Positions 10,524-23,413 of a stretch of DNA of 64,000 bases are shown here, in pieces. Every line of letters begins with the position of its first letter. Positions within the stretch are counted from its first letter, which is position 1. The notes under the pieces are model-generated. The model was not told where the DNA came from and searched no databases. It saw nothing but the letters and a program-made list of their open reading frames with translations. The position numbers were made by a program, and so were the translations under genes. This DNA comes from Megalonaias nervosa (lineage: Eukaryota; Mollusca; Bivalvia; Unionida; Unionidae), in the NCBI GenBank assembly GCA_016617855.1, contig JAECUM010093638.1:25389-89388 (forward strand), written 5' to 3'.

Positions 10524-11506
10524 ATGGAACTACAGGAGTTTTAAAAATGAAACTTACCAATGACTTTGCCATGTTATTAGTTTATACATGTATCATCTAA
10601 ACTTACATTATTCAAAACCTTCTACAAGCAGGTTTGTGTTCTCACTAATATTAGTACGCCCTCTCGTTTATGTGTACAACCCTCCCCCCTCCCCACACAC
10701 CGATTTTGAAAACGAAAAGCATCAGTGATATTAAGAAATGCACCAAACTTAGTCATTTCATCCACTGATGTATAATGCCTAACCTGACTGTCCCCAACGT
10801 GTCTCTAACACTGGCGAATTATTGGCTTTTCAGCGCAAACGGAAAGTCCCAGTGTAAACAAACAGACTGCTCGATGTCCATTTCTGTTTCCTGTAATATT
10901 CTATTTCCGTAAAAACTGTTTGGTGTGCGTCCAATATTTGCAACTACTAGTTTTAATATTTTTAAAACAAACTGAATAAAATATAAGAGGAACTCTTGTA
11001 TACATGTGCCCAAAGAGATGTAAATCCAAAATTTACGCAATTAATGCGATTTTCCCAGACGGTGAACGACGTCACATCTGTTACTTGAAAACACAGACTG
11101 ACCCAAAAAAATATGCTGACCGTGTTGCTAAAGAAACACCCGTTAAATTAGAAACGCCAAAAAGTTAACGGTAATTTGGACCCCTGGCGACACTCCGGCT
11201 AGCACTTATAAATCAGTCAATGAAAAGACAAAGTTTTGTGCATTTTGTATTTCCTGGCGCCTACTGCTTTTAAAATCGGTTGGGTGGGGTGGTTACAAAC
11301 AAACGGAATTGCTGTGAGAATATTTTTTGGTTTTTTTTGCATCGTCATGTGTACTGACTACTGCAATGTAATTGTGATGCAATTATAAGTGTATATGAAA
11401 TACATGATAGTCATGCAGCATAGGACCCTGTCAAATATCACACTTGGCGAAAGTGTTTTTCATGAATATTCTCACTCGGAGTTAACATTCTGCTTCGCTC
11501 AGTTTT
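10524..11506. other. No gene seen
   Basis: AT-rich spacer between the tandem duplication and the zinc-finger gene. A minus-strand frame at 10819-11040 has no motif. Confidence 0.5.
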
Positions 11507-12322
11507 CTATCCATTACACATTTCGTAAGCTTCCTCGCCTGCGTGTGTTTTCAAGTGTGTAGACAAATTAGCGCTCTGATTAAAACTTTTCCCACACATT
11601 TCACATTTGAATGGTTTGTCACCAGTGTGTATCCTGAAATGTGTTGATAAATTTGATCTCCGGTAAAACATTTTCCCACATACTTCACATCTGAATGGTT
11701 TGTTACCAGTATGTATCATCATGTGAGTTGATAAACTTGAGCTCTGGCTAAAAGCATTACCACATATATCACATTTGTATGGTTTGTCACCGGTATGTAC
11801 AATCAAGTGTGTTGACATTCCAGAGTACTGGCGAAACAGTCTCCCACAAATTTCACATTTATATGGTTTTTCACCAGTATGTATTCTCGTATGTTTCACC
11901 AAAGTTGATCTATGCCTAAACAGTTTTCCACACAACTCACATTTGAAGCGTTTGTCACCTGTATGTACAATCACATGACCTGCCAAAGCAGAATTATCTG
12001 AAAATAATTTACCACATATTTCACATTTGTATGCTTTATCGCCAGTATGTATCTTCAGGTGTTTTGCCAAACTTGCGTTTACGTGAAACGATTTACCGCA
12101 TACTTCACATCTGTATGGTTTATGCCCAGTGTGTATCCTCATGTGCGTTGACAAATGATGTCTATGGCTAAACATTTTTCCACACGTTTCACATTTGTGT
12201 GGTTTGTCACCAGTGTGTGTTCTTAAGTGTGTTGATAAATTATGTCTGCGGTTAAATAATTTTCCACAGATTTCACATCCGATGGGTGTGTTAATAGTTC
12301 TTATTCTCGTTTGTTGTTCCAT
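11507..12322 (-). CDS. C2H2 zinc-finger protein, nine fingers
   Basis: Likely a nuclear DNA-binding protein. From the ATG at 12322 (MEQQTRIRT) the frame is 271 codons; upstream extension to 12403 has only a TTG. After a short basic leader come nine consecutive 28-residue C2H2 fingers (CxxC, 12 residues, HxxxH) joined by TGDKP- or TGEKP-type linkers, filling the protein almost to its end. The final finger (residues NQSANLSTHLKTH) is followed by a short tail GEEAYEMCNG. All zinc ligands are present. No KRAB, BTB or SCAN domain precedes the fingers. Linkers use D rather than the usual E in most positions (TGDKPF, TGDKPY), the same habit as the 54.8-kb gene, so the two probably share an origin. 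Target sequence is unknown. Confidence 0.85.
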   Translation of the reverse strand: MEQQTRIRTINTPIGCEICGKLFNRRHNLSTHLRTHTGDKPHKCETCGKMFSHRHHLSTHMRIHTGHKPYRCEVCGKSFHVNASLAKHLKIHTGDKAYKCEICGKLFSDNSALAGHVIVHTGDKRFKCELCGKLFRHRSTLVKHTRIHTGEKPYKCEICGRLFRQYSGMSTHLIVHTGDKPYKCDICGNAFSQSSSLSTHMMIHTGNKPFRCEVCGKMFYRRSNLSTHFRIHTGDKPFKCEMCGKSFNQSANLSTHLKTHAGEEAYEMCNG

Positions 12323-12419
12323 CTTTGAGAATTCAAAGAACGGTGTAATGATATTCACATTTGCACGGTATATCTGAACACAACTTCCTAACTGAGTTAT
12401 CAAACATTATTATCAGATC

Positions 12420-13035
12420 ACGTCGAGTAGTGAGCATCAGAAACTCCGGATCATTACGAGACATGCAGCATCGAGTCAGGATCCGGATTTTCTGATGCTG
12501 GCAACGAGATGCTATCTAGTAATTATTTGCAAATTAGTATAATAATGATATTTTTCTTATCTACCTATAAATTTTCAGTTAATTTAAGAACAGCACTATA
12601 CTTAACTGAAAATGACAAGTAGTGTCATGATGGAGGTTTCACCTTATTTCGTTTCTATTATTACTTTTCTAGGTCACAACCTCTATCCCCCATGACTTTA
12701 CCCAACAAGCCAAACACTACGTGCAACCCGTTGATTATTAGCATTAATAATCCACGAAAGTGAATGGCCCAAGCAAGCAGCCAGACAGAGCGGCGCAAAA
12801 GTGTCCGGCAAAACCGTCAATGCCGTTTTTCTCGACTTTTTATTGTCTGCCCCACAACCGCGTGGTTCCTTATCTCTGCTCGGAGATGACAGTGATGTTT
12901 CATTTCCGCCAATACAATCTCGGACTCGGCCGCGCTAATTATTTTACCCTCGATTGCCACCGAATACAGTTTAATAACTGTATTGAGTTAGGTGCGTTAC
13001 GTATCATTGTTGGAATGTTAGAGTTAACTATCAGG
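12420..13035. other. No gene seen
   Basis: Upstream of the nine-finger gene. A plus frame at 12760-13065 has no recognised motif. Confidence 0.4.
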
Positions 13036-13039
13036 AGGA

Positions 13040-13455
13040 TCAGGCCAGTTCAATTCCCAACCTAAATAAATGAAAGCGATTCAGCGACGCTGCTAGCCTA
13101 GACACTAAGAAACAAATTCAATCGTTCCTTGAGTTCATCGAGTTTTACAGGAAATTCATTCCAAAATTTCTCCTCTATATATAATCCGTTTAGCAACGTA
13201 ACTTGGAGTGGGCAACCAAATAACATTTCTTAGGATATATGCCAGAAAAGAGTTTTTGACGCTGTTAAGAAAAAGTTGACCCGTGCACCAATCGTAAAGT
13301 TGCCCAAGTTGAACAAAATCATTCGCATTGAATACTGATGCGTCCGACACGGGTTTAGGGGCAGTTTTGGTACAGGAACAAGATGGGGTAAAGTTATCCA
13401 TTTCTCTTACTAGAAGGAAATTGCTGCCAGTATCTTCGCTGCATCCAATCACAGC
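13040..13455 (+). pseudogene. pol: Ty3/Gypsy-type pol fragment (RT end to RNase H start)
   Basis: Read across frames on the plus strand: TKKQIQSFLEFIEFYRKFIP (reverse-transcriptase thumb/connection motif, usually TKKQLRSFLGL..YYR.FI), then about 200 bases later TDASDTGLGAVLVQEQDGV, the start of the RNase H domain with its first catalytic aspartate. Stops and frameshifts separate the two, and no LTRs, integrase or gag were found. A relic of an LTR retrotransposon. Confidence 0.8.
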
Positions 13456-13935
13456 CTTGTTTCCTCCTGTTGCAATTCCGCCTTAGAATCTTTAGGAGAT
13501 CCGACAGAGGTCACCGACGATGGCTAGACAATGTGCATTAGACCTTTCGAACCTAACTTTGCCGAGAAAAAATATTTTAGATCTTATTTGGCTCTATTTG
13601 AAGCCACGTTAGAGTTAGGAACTGACAGTATTCATGACATTTCGTACGCTGATTGTACAGGCAGACATGCTCTGTAGGCGTTTGATTTCACGCCATAAAA
13701 AGGCAGCGATGAACGACACTTCCACCCTCTAGAATCAGGCCAACTCCATGCCTCAATTTGCACTTGCACTCGTAAACAGATTGAACATCTTGCATGCATA
13801 ATTCGACAATACTTTGGAAAACAACGGTCTAAATGTAGAGAACCTAGATTATTAAGAATATGGAGCACGAACCAGTGGAGATAGGTGAAAAAAAATTATT
13901 TTCTATCCAGAACAGCAGGCACAGACACTACGTGA

Positions 13936-14026
13936 AGAAAGAAAGAAAGAAAGAAAGAAGGAAAAGAAAAGAAACAAACAAACAAACAAACAAAGAAACA
14001 AAGAAAAAAGAAAGAAAGCAATAGAT
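13936..14026. repeat. (GAAA)n / (CAAA)n simple repeat
   Basis: Purine-rich tetranucleotide runs. Confidence 0.9.
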
Positions 14027-14239
14027 AGATCAAAATAAATCATAGATGCAAGCGTGGAGGGTGATGTTTTGCATCCATAACATGTCACAGACACTATGTT
14101 GATAGGAAGATAAAGATCAGAAATATATTGAATACAGTCGTACACGTAAGTGGACGGAATGGTGTTTCCAACCAGAACAACAGTCACAGAAAAGAAAGGT
14201 ACAGTTATGATCCAGTGAAAGCCAGAACAAGACCAACAT

Positions 14240-14562
14240 TTCATGTTATGTTTTCCTCACCACTTTCGTGAATGAATCGAGTGCTTAATAGGAGAATATT
14301 TTAATGGTTGTCAAAAAGACCTTCACAGTCAAGAGCAATACGGCAAATTTTGCTGTTGAATTAAGAAACGTTGTTCGACGAGTATCTGCAAGACGCTAAT
14401 CTTCGAGGAGAAAATCTTAAAATAAAATGGTCGGAAAACTTAATTGACCCTATTTCGATTTACATCTTTGGAGACGAAACACATCGTAGCTCTCTTGCAA
14501 CACAGTATGGACACTTCCCGTTCATCGACCTGGTGGAAACAAATGGATGGGGAATACCACCA

Positions 14563-14660
<98 letters not shown>

Positions 14661-15740
14661 ACTTTTGCATAACGCAAATAGTAATCAACAGTCTTGGAAG
14701 AGCCACGTTTTCATGCATTAATCGCTATTTTGACTTTGCAACTCATTCCTTGCAGTTTACTTCAAGGCAATTGCTATGTCAATTACTCTAAGTTTCTATA
14801 TAACTTTGATGAACATGTTATATTGGAGAATTGCACCACTCCAACAGCTGATCGCATTCCGAATTCGTACTTATTTTACTTAACAACAATAAAAATTCGA
14901 AATTTTTCTTGATGCGTGCATAATTGATCCCTGTCAGAGGTCGATGACAGATCGTTTTCAAGGAAACGCATTTTCCGTTCGTTGTCCAATCGTAAATGTT
15001 TCGAGTCAATGTGGAAACCTTGGTCAAAGTACATCCAAATGAAATACTTTGGAGAAACGTATTATTATACATCTCAGAATAAAATTAATCAATTGATATT
15101 AACCAGAGATCACGCTCATATACCAGTACCAAAGTCTTTGTTGAAGAAATTCATATTAAACCCCTGATCCGTAAGTCTTAAGTCTATAGATCCTATACAG
15201 TCCATGTTTATATTTATGCTCACATCTCCTTTTTACACAAAGTTGTAATGCCAATATCACAGATCGAACCAGTGAAGTGTGTCTCCCAAATATTTATTCG
15301 TAAAGCTGAATCTGTAGTAGGGAGTATAGAAAGTAAGGAACCAGACTAACATGCGCTTTGCTTCAAGGAAAGAAAGGTATGGAGATTGCATGCTTTCAAC
15401 AAGATGGAGGAGGAGGATTATTGCGGACTCGCGAGCACTTGAAGTGTGATCCAGATGTCAACGAATGCTCATATATGATAATTTTAGACATGTATCCGCA
15501 CCTTAGTTAAAGCAAGAAAGTATATTTTATAACAGTTTGACCTAACCGAAATCGTTTGCATATTCAAATGTAACAAATACGCAACTATTCACATTACAAT
15601 AAATATAAAAAGCATCCTGTCTAGTATTAAATGTGTTGTCTTTTAAGCCACTGTTTAATCAAAATGTATTGCTCAATAAAACAAAATACAACGCAAAGAA
15701 CTTTTTATATTACGTAGAAGCAATATATAATTTTTCATTA
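14240..15740. other. No firm gene; weak plus-strand frames
   Basis: Two plus-strand stretches look slightly protein-like (14371-14565, with DANLRGENLKIKWSENL; and 14694-14912) on either side of a microsatellite, but no family is recognised and the first has no ATG start. The sequence CCAGACTAACATG at about 15343 resembles the end of the MITE at 34347. Confidence 0.25.
14565..14660. repeat. (TA)n(TG)n compound microsatellite
   Basis: About 23 TA units running directly into about 22 TG units. Confidence 0.95.
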
Positions 15741-15756
15741 TGTCAGGTATTGACAT

Positions 15757-16035
15757 GGTGTACAGTGACATGCCGCTCTGCCGTCAGACAATGACAAGAT
15801 TTACAGTGACACGCCACTCTCCCGACAAACAATAGCAAGATATACAGTGACATGCCACTCTGCAGTCAGACAATGACAAGATTTACAGTAATATGCCACT
15901 CTGCCGACAGACAATGACAAGGTCTACAGTGACGTGCCAATATGCCGACAGACAAAGATAAGATATGCAGTGACATGCCACTAAGCAGTCAGAGAAAAAC
16001 AAGATATGCGGCGACAAGCCATTCTGCCTTCACTC
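15757..16035. repeat. 41-bp minisatellite, about six to seven units
   Basis: Units contain TACAGTGACATGCCACTCTG, then a variant of CCGTCAGACAATGACAAGAT. Units differ at several positions and decay at both ends. Confidence 0.85.
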
Positions 16036-16420
16036 AATGACGAAGCAATATGTTACAATATACTATGAAAGAAACCAGACGAATTTAGTGTCCTGTATAA
16101 AATACGTATTTTTTACAAGGGAATGAATGAAGATATTAATCATGCATATACAATTTCCGGTGACACTTTTTACCATATGAGAATGAGACTAATAATATAT
16201 CAGCAGCTGTTATCTCAGTTTGTCAGTTCAGATGGTGAGGAATTATTATCTGAACTCAGACGACCCCAGTAATGAGGGACTTTGAAAGAAAGACTAAAGG
16301 TGGGTTATTCCCAGTGGTAGTCCTATATGACATATCAACAGTTATTCCATATCTTAAGGCTTCACCTTTCTTCCCTGTTTCAGGATGCGTGTATGCTAGT
16401 GGCCACTGCACATCTTAAGC

Positions 16421-16581
16421 ATTAGAAACACTGCAGGTGGAAAATACGTTGGCGCTGTATAAGGTATTGCGGGATGGTTGCAAAGTAGCATGCAACTATA
16501 ATTAGAAAACACTACAGGTGGAAAATATGTTGGCGCTGTATAAGGTATTGCGGGATGGTTGCCAAGTAGCATGCAACTATA
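16421..16581. repeat. 80-bp tandem duplication
   Basis: Two copies starting ATTAGAAAACACT at 16421 and 16501; a third start (ATTAGAAAA) at 16582 then diverges. Confidence 0.95.
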
Positions 16582-17197
16582 ATTAGAAAATTTGCCTCTA
16601 AATGAACAGCTATTGATCGAACCACTCTTTTTGAGGGCAGTGTAATTTCTGGCCAGTATATGGCATTCTTGTGTAGAAATGTTAAATGAGCCATATAATA
16701 GACTGTGGGTGATGCAGTCCCAGGCTAAATATTCAAATGCCGAGTATTTTGTTGAAAAGATGAAGGTAACTGAAAATTAAGGACTGTCCTTTGATGACAG
16801 AGCAACTGAAGTAAGTATTTTATAACGTTTATGATAATCCTGACAACAATGTCGGGCCAGTGTTGTGTCAACAAATAATATCCAATGCTGAATCAACGAA
16901 AGGCCAGTTGGAATTGACAAATTTGGGTCAACGCCAATTACGGTTGGGCCCACGTATAATTGCCAGTGTTGGGTAAAGGTAGGATCAACGTTGGCCCAAC
17001 ACTTACTTACTAATGCCGACGCAAAACGAGATCAGCTTTATGCCAACAGATTACTTTCCTACTTGAGTCTACGCTGAATCAATACTAGGCCTACAGTCGA
17101 ATTGGGTCGATGGACATATTTACGTCATGCCAAAATTGTAAGGAAATATTTGTTACCAAAGATATTTTAACAAAAAGGGAAAAACAAACTTTGGGTT

Positions 17198-17202
<5 letters not shown>

Positions 17203-17261
<59 letters not shown>
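17203..17261. repeat. (TA)n microsatellite flanking TIR element
   Basis: Abuts the left end of the inverted-repeat element; a matching TA run flanks the other end from 21758. Confidence 0.95.
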
Positions 17262-17263
<2 letters not shown>

Positions 17264-17344
17264 TAGTATAGTAGGCCGATATAGCGTCAATGGGAAAATA
17301 CATTACGGACCCACCCACCCCTGGACCTGTCTATAGACAAGATT

Positions 17345-17640
17345 TATAGCGTCAAAAGCACACCCTGGTACGATCTACGGACAATGGGAATTTTGTATAG
17401 CGTCAAATGCACACCCTGGTACGATCTACGGACAATGGGAATTTTGTATAGCGTCAAAAGCACACCCTGAGACGATCTACGGACAATGGGAATTTTGTAT
17501 AGCGTCAAAAGCACACCCTGGGACGATCTACGGACAATGGGAATTTTGTATAGCGTCAAAAACACACCCTGGGACGATCTACCGACAATGGAAATTTTGT
17601 ATAGCGTCAAAAGCACACCCTGGGACGATATAGCGTCAAT
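17345..17640. repeat. 51-bp tandem repeat inside left TIR
   Basis: Five to six units of GCGTCAAAAGCACACCCTGG followed by a CGATCTACGGACAATGGG block. The 51-bp period is a multiple of three, so long spurious frames appear. The right arm holds only about one unit. Confidence 0.95.
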
Positions 17641-18023
17641 GGGAATTTAGCATGGGACTTTTATCATTGGTGGGACTATAGACGGACAAGATTTATTGCG
17701 TCACGTAGACCGTAATGTTAAATTTAGGGGGTTGTACACTGGCGTCAATGGGAATTTAACATAGGAATTTTAACATGGGTGGGACTATAGACGGACAAGA
17801 TTTATAGTGTCACGTAGACCGTAATGTTAAAGTTAGGGAGTTGTAGTCTAGCGACAAAAAAAATATTCGGCCTGTATAGCGACAAGAGGAATGGAACAAG
17901 TAGGGTCTATTTTTAGCTACAATGTTTGTTCAATTTCTGTTTAAAAACCCTTGTATGTATTTATAGCTACAACCTGTGGAAAACTCAAGTCTATATTTAT
18001 TGCCTCAAAATTTCTAGCTTCAG

Positions 18024-18072
18024 TGACGTCACTCAACTGGCTGACCTGAATACTCGATACTGTGTGACGTCA
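18024..18072. promoter_or_regulatory. Paired CRE palindromes in left TIR
   Basis: TGACGTCA at 18024-18031 and 18065-18072, each in the setting GTGACGTCACTCAACTGGCT. Mirrored in the right arm at 21254-21261 and 21295-21302, with a mutated third near 21335, and in the 57-kb arm at 59012-59019. CRE is the known ATF/CREB site; any role here is inference. Confidence 0.6.
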
Positions 18073-18189
18073 CTCAACTGGCTGACGTGAATACGAGACA
18101 CTGTTGGTAGGTAAAATGAATTGGATAGGAATAAAGGGAGTTTCATAGGGACAAAACCCAATACACACACAAAAGAAAGGGAGAAAGAA

Positions 18190-19215
18190 AAAAAAAAACC
18201 AATATCTCCTATCCACACAAACGGACGAGAATGCATAAAACAGACCCACACCAACGAAAGCGAATGCATAAAACAGACCCATATCTACTATCCACACCAA
18301 CGAACAACAATGCATAAAATTGACCAATAGGCTATCCACACCAACGAATGCGAATGCATAAAACAGACACATACCTACTATCCACACAGACGGGAAGAGA
18401 AGAAAAGCACAGACCATATCTACTATCCACACTAACGTACGCGAACGCATACAAAATACACATCATATCTACTATCCACACCAACGTACGAGAACTCATA
18501 CAAAACACACACCATATCTACTATCCACACCAAAGAATGCGAATGCATAAAACACACACATAGACTATCCACACCAACGAACGCGAATGCTTAAAAAAAG
18601 ACACATACCTACTATCCACACAGACGGGAAGAGACGAAAAGCACAGACCATATCTACTATCCACGCCAACGTACGCGAACGCATGCAAAACACACACCAT
18701 ATCTACTATCCATACCAACGAATGCGAATGCATGAAACACACACATAGACTATCCACACCAAGGAACGCGAATGCATAAAACAGACACATACCTACTACC
18801 CACACAGACGGGAAGAGAAGAAAAGCACAGACCATATCTACTATCCACACCAACGAATGCGAATGCATAAAACACACCATACTTACTATCCACACGAACG
18901 AATGAGAATGCATAAACATACCCATATCTACTATCCACACCAACAAACGAGAATGCATAAAACACACATATATACTATTCACACCAACGAACCCGAACGC
19001 ACACAAACACACTTATACTATCCACAAAGAAAGGAAGAAAAGAAAAACAAACTATATCTACTATCCACACCAACGAATGCGAATGCAAAGAGCACACACA
19101 TAGACTATCCACACCAACGAATGATAATGCATAAAACATACCCATATGTACTATCCACACCAACGAACGAGAACGCATAAGACAGACAAATAGACTATCC
19201 ACACCAACGAATGAG
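18190..19215. repeat. Minisatellite of ACTATCCACACCAACG units
   Basis: About 20 variable units of roughly 40-50 bp with the core CTATCCACACCAACGAA, then GCGAATGCATAAAACACA. Open frames on both strands here are repeat artefacts. Confidence 0.95.
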
Positions 19216-20222
19216 TATAACATTTATTTTTATTCTGTTTCTGATTGAAGGTTATAATATTTCTTTCTTTTTTTATCTTGATTCAGAAATATTTTTATTT
19301 TTATTCTGATTCTGATTCAAATATATTTTATGTTTATTTTGATTCTGATTCAGAAATATTTTTATCTTTATTTTTATTATCATTCTGATTCAAGATTTTA
19401 AATTTTTCTGATTTTGATTCAGAAATAGTTTATTTTTATTTTTATTGTTATTCTGAATCAAGATGATAATTATATTTTATTCTGATTTTGATTCAAGATT
19501 GGAATTATTTTTCATTTCTGATTCTGATTCAGAAATAGATTTTATTTCTGATTCTGATTTTTATTTTTGTTCTGATTCAGAAATATTTTTATTTTTATTC
19601 TGATTCTGATTCAGAAATATTTATTTTTTATTTTTATTCTGATTCAAGATTATAATATTTATATATTTATTTCTGATTCTGATTCAGGAATACTTTTATT
19701 TTTATTTTTATTCTGATTCAAGATTATAATTATTTTTTCATTTCTGATCTTGATTCAAGATTAGAATTAATATTTAATTCTGACTATGAGTCAAGATTAG
19801 AATTATTTCTTATTTCTGATTCAAATTCAGAAATATTTTTATTTTTATTTCTATTCTGTTTCAAGATTAAAATATTTTTTATTTTTTTCTGATTCAAGAT
19901 GATAATATTTATTTTTTATTTCTGATTCTGATTCAGAAATATTTTTATTTTATTCTTCAGAAATATTTTTATTTTTATTATGATTCTTATTCAAGAGTAT
20001 AATATTTATTTTTTATTTCTGATTTCGATTCAAGATTATAATATTTATTATTTATTTCTGATTCTGATTCAGAAATATTTTTATTCTGATTCTGATTCAG
20101 AAATATTTTCATTTTTATTTTTATACTGATTCAAGATTATATTTATTTATTTATTTCTGACTATGATTTAGAAATATTGTTATTTTTATTTTATTGTTAT
20201 ACTGAATCAAGATTATAATTGA
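19216..20222. repeat. AT-rich minisatellite of TTCTGATTCAGAAATA units
   Basis: About 1 kb of variable 35-45 bp units built on TTCTGATTCTGATTCAGAAA and TTTTTATTTTTATT. The motif TTCTGATTCAGAA is itself a near-palindrome. A short return of the CTATCCACACAAACG unit follows at 20223-20390. Confidence 0.95.
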
Positions 20223-20419
20223 AGAAAAACACACCCATATCTACTATTCACACAAACGTACGGGAACGCATATAACACAATTCTACTATCCACACAAACG
20301 AAGGAAGAGAAGAAAAACACACCCATTACTACTATCCACACAAACGAAGGAAGAGAACAAAAAAAACACACACTATACTATCCACATAGTGTAGGGACAA
20401 GGTCTTTTTTGTTAAGATG

Positions 20420-20420
<1 letters not shown>

Positions 20421-20474
<54 letters not shown>

Positions 20475-20498
20475 GAGAGAGAGAGAGAGAGAGAGAGG
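20421..20498. repeat. (CA)n(GA)n microsatellite
   Basis: CA run followed directly by a GA run. Confidence 0.95.
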
Positions 20499-21754
20499 AG
20501 CTGAGGTGTTAGTTCTAATCCATTCGAAGACGACATGAGCGAGCCTTAATCAATGTTCTCCACTTCTGTCACAAAACCAAGAGAGTCCTGATTCAGCCCA
20601 AAATAAATTCGTTCGTCCCTTCAAATTTTATTGTGCCATTTAAGAGAGATAAACAAGCACTTCAAGAAAATTGAGAACGATGGCTTACACCTACACCGTG
20701 AGATGTAAAGAGATCAAGTAGTTTGTAAAACTGAGTCAAAGTTTATAATCAAGATGAAACGATGACACTTTTCCAACCAGACGCCAAGCGACAATGACGA
20801 TCCGTGTCACACAATACTTTTCAAAATGTGTTGGTAGGAGTTTGTACTAGCGATCTTGAAGAAATGATTGTCTCATATCCAATACCATTTTCATTACAGT
20901 CTTTAATACAGAGTGAGACTAATCTGATAGAATGACAGAACCAACAAGACAAACGAAGCTGGAAAGTTTGAAACTATAAATATAGACTTGGGTTTTGCTA
21001 GCTTTATCCCTATTTTGGCACAGCAATCTGTCACGGAAATTGTTTTCTAGCATTATATTTACCGTTTTTCAGAAAGACTATGAGTCTGTTTTATGCTTTC
21101 TCGTCCGTTGTTGTGGATAGGAGATATTGGGATTTTTTCTTTCTCCCTTTCTTTTGTGTGTGTATTGGTCTTTGTCCCTATAAAACTCCCTTTATCCATA
21201 TCCAATTCATTTCACCTACCTACAGTATCTCGTATTCAGGTCAGCCAGTTGAGTGACGTCACACAGTATCGAGTATTCAGGTCAGCCAGTTCAGTGACGT
21301 CACACAGTATCGAGTATTCAGGTCAGCCAGTTCAGTGACGCCACTGAAGCTAGAAATTTTGAGGCTGTAAATATAGACTTGGGTTTTCCACAGGTTGTAG
21401 CTATAAATACATACAAGGGTTTTTAAACAGAAACTGACCAAAAATTGTAGCTAAAAATAGACCTTACCTGTTCCATTCCTCTTGTCGCTATACAGGACCA
21501 ATATTTTTTGTCGCTAGACAGGCCCAATATTTTTTTGTCGCTAGACTACAAACCCCTAACTTTAACATTACGGTCTACGTGACACTAAAAATCTTGTCCG
21601 TCTATAGCCCCACCAATCTTAAAATTCCCATGTTAAATTCCCATTGACGCTATATCGTCCCAGGGTGTGCTTTTGACGCTATACAAAATTCCCATTGTCC
21701 GTAGATCATCCCAGGCTGTGCGTAATGTATTTTCCCATTGACGCTATATCGTCC

Positions 21755-21757
<3 letters not shown>

Positions 21758-21853
<96 letters not shown>

Positions 21854-21882
21854 CATGAATGTATGTATGTATGTATGTATGT
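21758..21882. repeat. (TA)n(GATA)n(TGTA)n compound microsatellite
   Basis: Flanks the right end of the TIR element. Confidence 0.95.
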
Positions 21883-21999
21883 TTATACCACATACATTAA
21901 CAAATAACATGCATTTAAAGTGTTGGTATAAAGCAATTTGATATACCAATACTATTGGTATATTAAATTGTGATCCGCCCATGGCGCAATAATACGCAT

Positions 22000-22541
22000 A
22001 TATAAACATTCTTGCGAGCGTCTGCAGTTGATTCTAGATCAATGATCAATTTCCACACATTAGTCAATAGTGACGTATGAAAAATAATGATGAAAAGTAT
22101 TAATAATCCCGGTTTTCTAAATTAATTTAATATGGTACACATTTTCATCACAATCCTTTCTGCTTTCTGTTCTCTCCCCCAACCCACCACCCACCCCACC
22201 CCACCCCAGCATAACAGACAAACTCCGCATAAATGTGGAATGAGAGAGAAAAGGAATTTGGGCTGGATTAAAACCTTGAAATAGAAATTACACCAAGTAA
22301 CCTACAAGAATATGGTTCGTCGTAACGATACGTGTGCACTTTCCTTGGGATTTATCAACGGTGTTTATCAATGATACAATGTTGCAAACCAGTAAATTCC
22401 TCGGTTACGTGGTACACATACTGTGATATATTTAATGTTATGTTTTGTTTTGTTTTGTTTTTTTGTTTTTTCTTAAACATACCATAATGTTCTAAAAATT
22501 CGATTATTATTATTATTATTATTTAAATATGAAAATGTCCA

Positions 22542-22614
<73 letters not shown>

Positions 22615-22781
22615 ACCATCGTAGCAGGATACGGGCTAAAATCTATGAAATGGCGAACGTTGAGGATTTTCCGACAATATCTCTGGACTTATGAATGATG
22701 GTAAAAGTTAAGTCAAACCGACCAAAGGATGAGAGACAGACAGACAGACAGACAGAGACAGAGTTTTAAAGTCAAACCGAC

Positions 22782-22813
<32 letters not shown>

Positions 22814-23260
22814 GGGTCGGTTGTACTGTTGCTAAAGCAGAATAATGACTTAGATCAACTGTAAATATATTAAAATATTTTAATTACCTCTTGTTGGTTC
22901 GTCAGTAGGCTTAGTTTCTATTCCACATTAATCTCCATGCGCCGATATTTGAATGGTGTAGTTATCCATGTGTTGCTACTGCTCTACTTATATCATTACA
23001 ACCATCTTTCATGTTTAAATCATAAGTGTGTATTATATTGATTTAATCAATGTGGAGAAAAATAGAAACCAAGAAAAGAAAACAATCAACTTATCAATAT
23101 GCAGAAGTGATTGTAAATAGCCACTACGGCAGAGAACTACATTTTGTAGCGGACACGCTAGGGGATGTGAGGAGTTCATTCACTAGGTCAATACACGGCT
23201 GCCTGTAGTAAATCTGAACTCCGTTCAAAAGTCAAATATATGTATCTGTATGTGATATAA
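22000..23260. other. No gene; microsatellite cluster
   Basis: Contains (ATT)n at about 22504, (CT)n at about 22545-22612, (GACA)n at about 22735 and (GA)n at about 22783-22808. Nothing else recognised. Confidence 0.7.
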
Positions 23261-23264
23261 ATAA

Positions 23265-23413
23265 AATATATGTACAGTATGTACGCTGTATCAATGATAT
23301 ACCACTCGTTGTATAAATTTTTCATTAAAAGGAAACTCAGCAAGCTTCGTTTCCTTTTAATGAAAAATTTATACATCTCGTGGTATATCATTGATACAGC
23401 GTACATACTATAC

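Larger units (their letters stand above)
17262..21757. mobile_element. TIR element with minisatellite core, no recognised protein
   Basis: The left arm (about 17271-18245) and right arm (about 21075-21757) are inverted copies. They share, from outside in: GATATAGCGTCAATGGG, the GTCAAAAGCACACCCTGG unit, CTAGCGACAAAAAA, CAACCTGTGGAAAA, CRE palindromes, GGTAGGTGAAATGAATTGGA and a TATCTCCTATCCACA end. The left arm is longer because of a 51-bp tandem expansion. The core is two minisatellites plus about 600 bp of unique sequence (20500-21070) without a gene. Both outer ends join TA microsatellites, so it may insert in or be bounded by TA runs. A non-autonomous DNA transposon is the simplest reading; the class is not determined. 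A third arm lies at 57480-59150. Confidence 0.75.

Noticed and set aside
15757..16035. A CRISPR array
   Set aside because: The whole 41-bp unit repeats with drift, so there are no unique spacers, and the context is animal DNA. The same holds for the other minisatellites.
17344..17616. A 90-codon repeat protein (KIPIVRRSSQGV units)
   Set aside because: It is the 51-bp tandem unit of the TIR arm; a period divisible by three keeps any frame open.
18070..19223. Several long frames on both strands
   Set aside because: Products of the CTATCCACACCAACG minisatellite.
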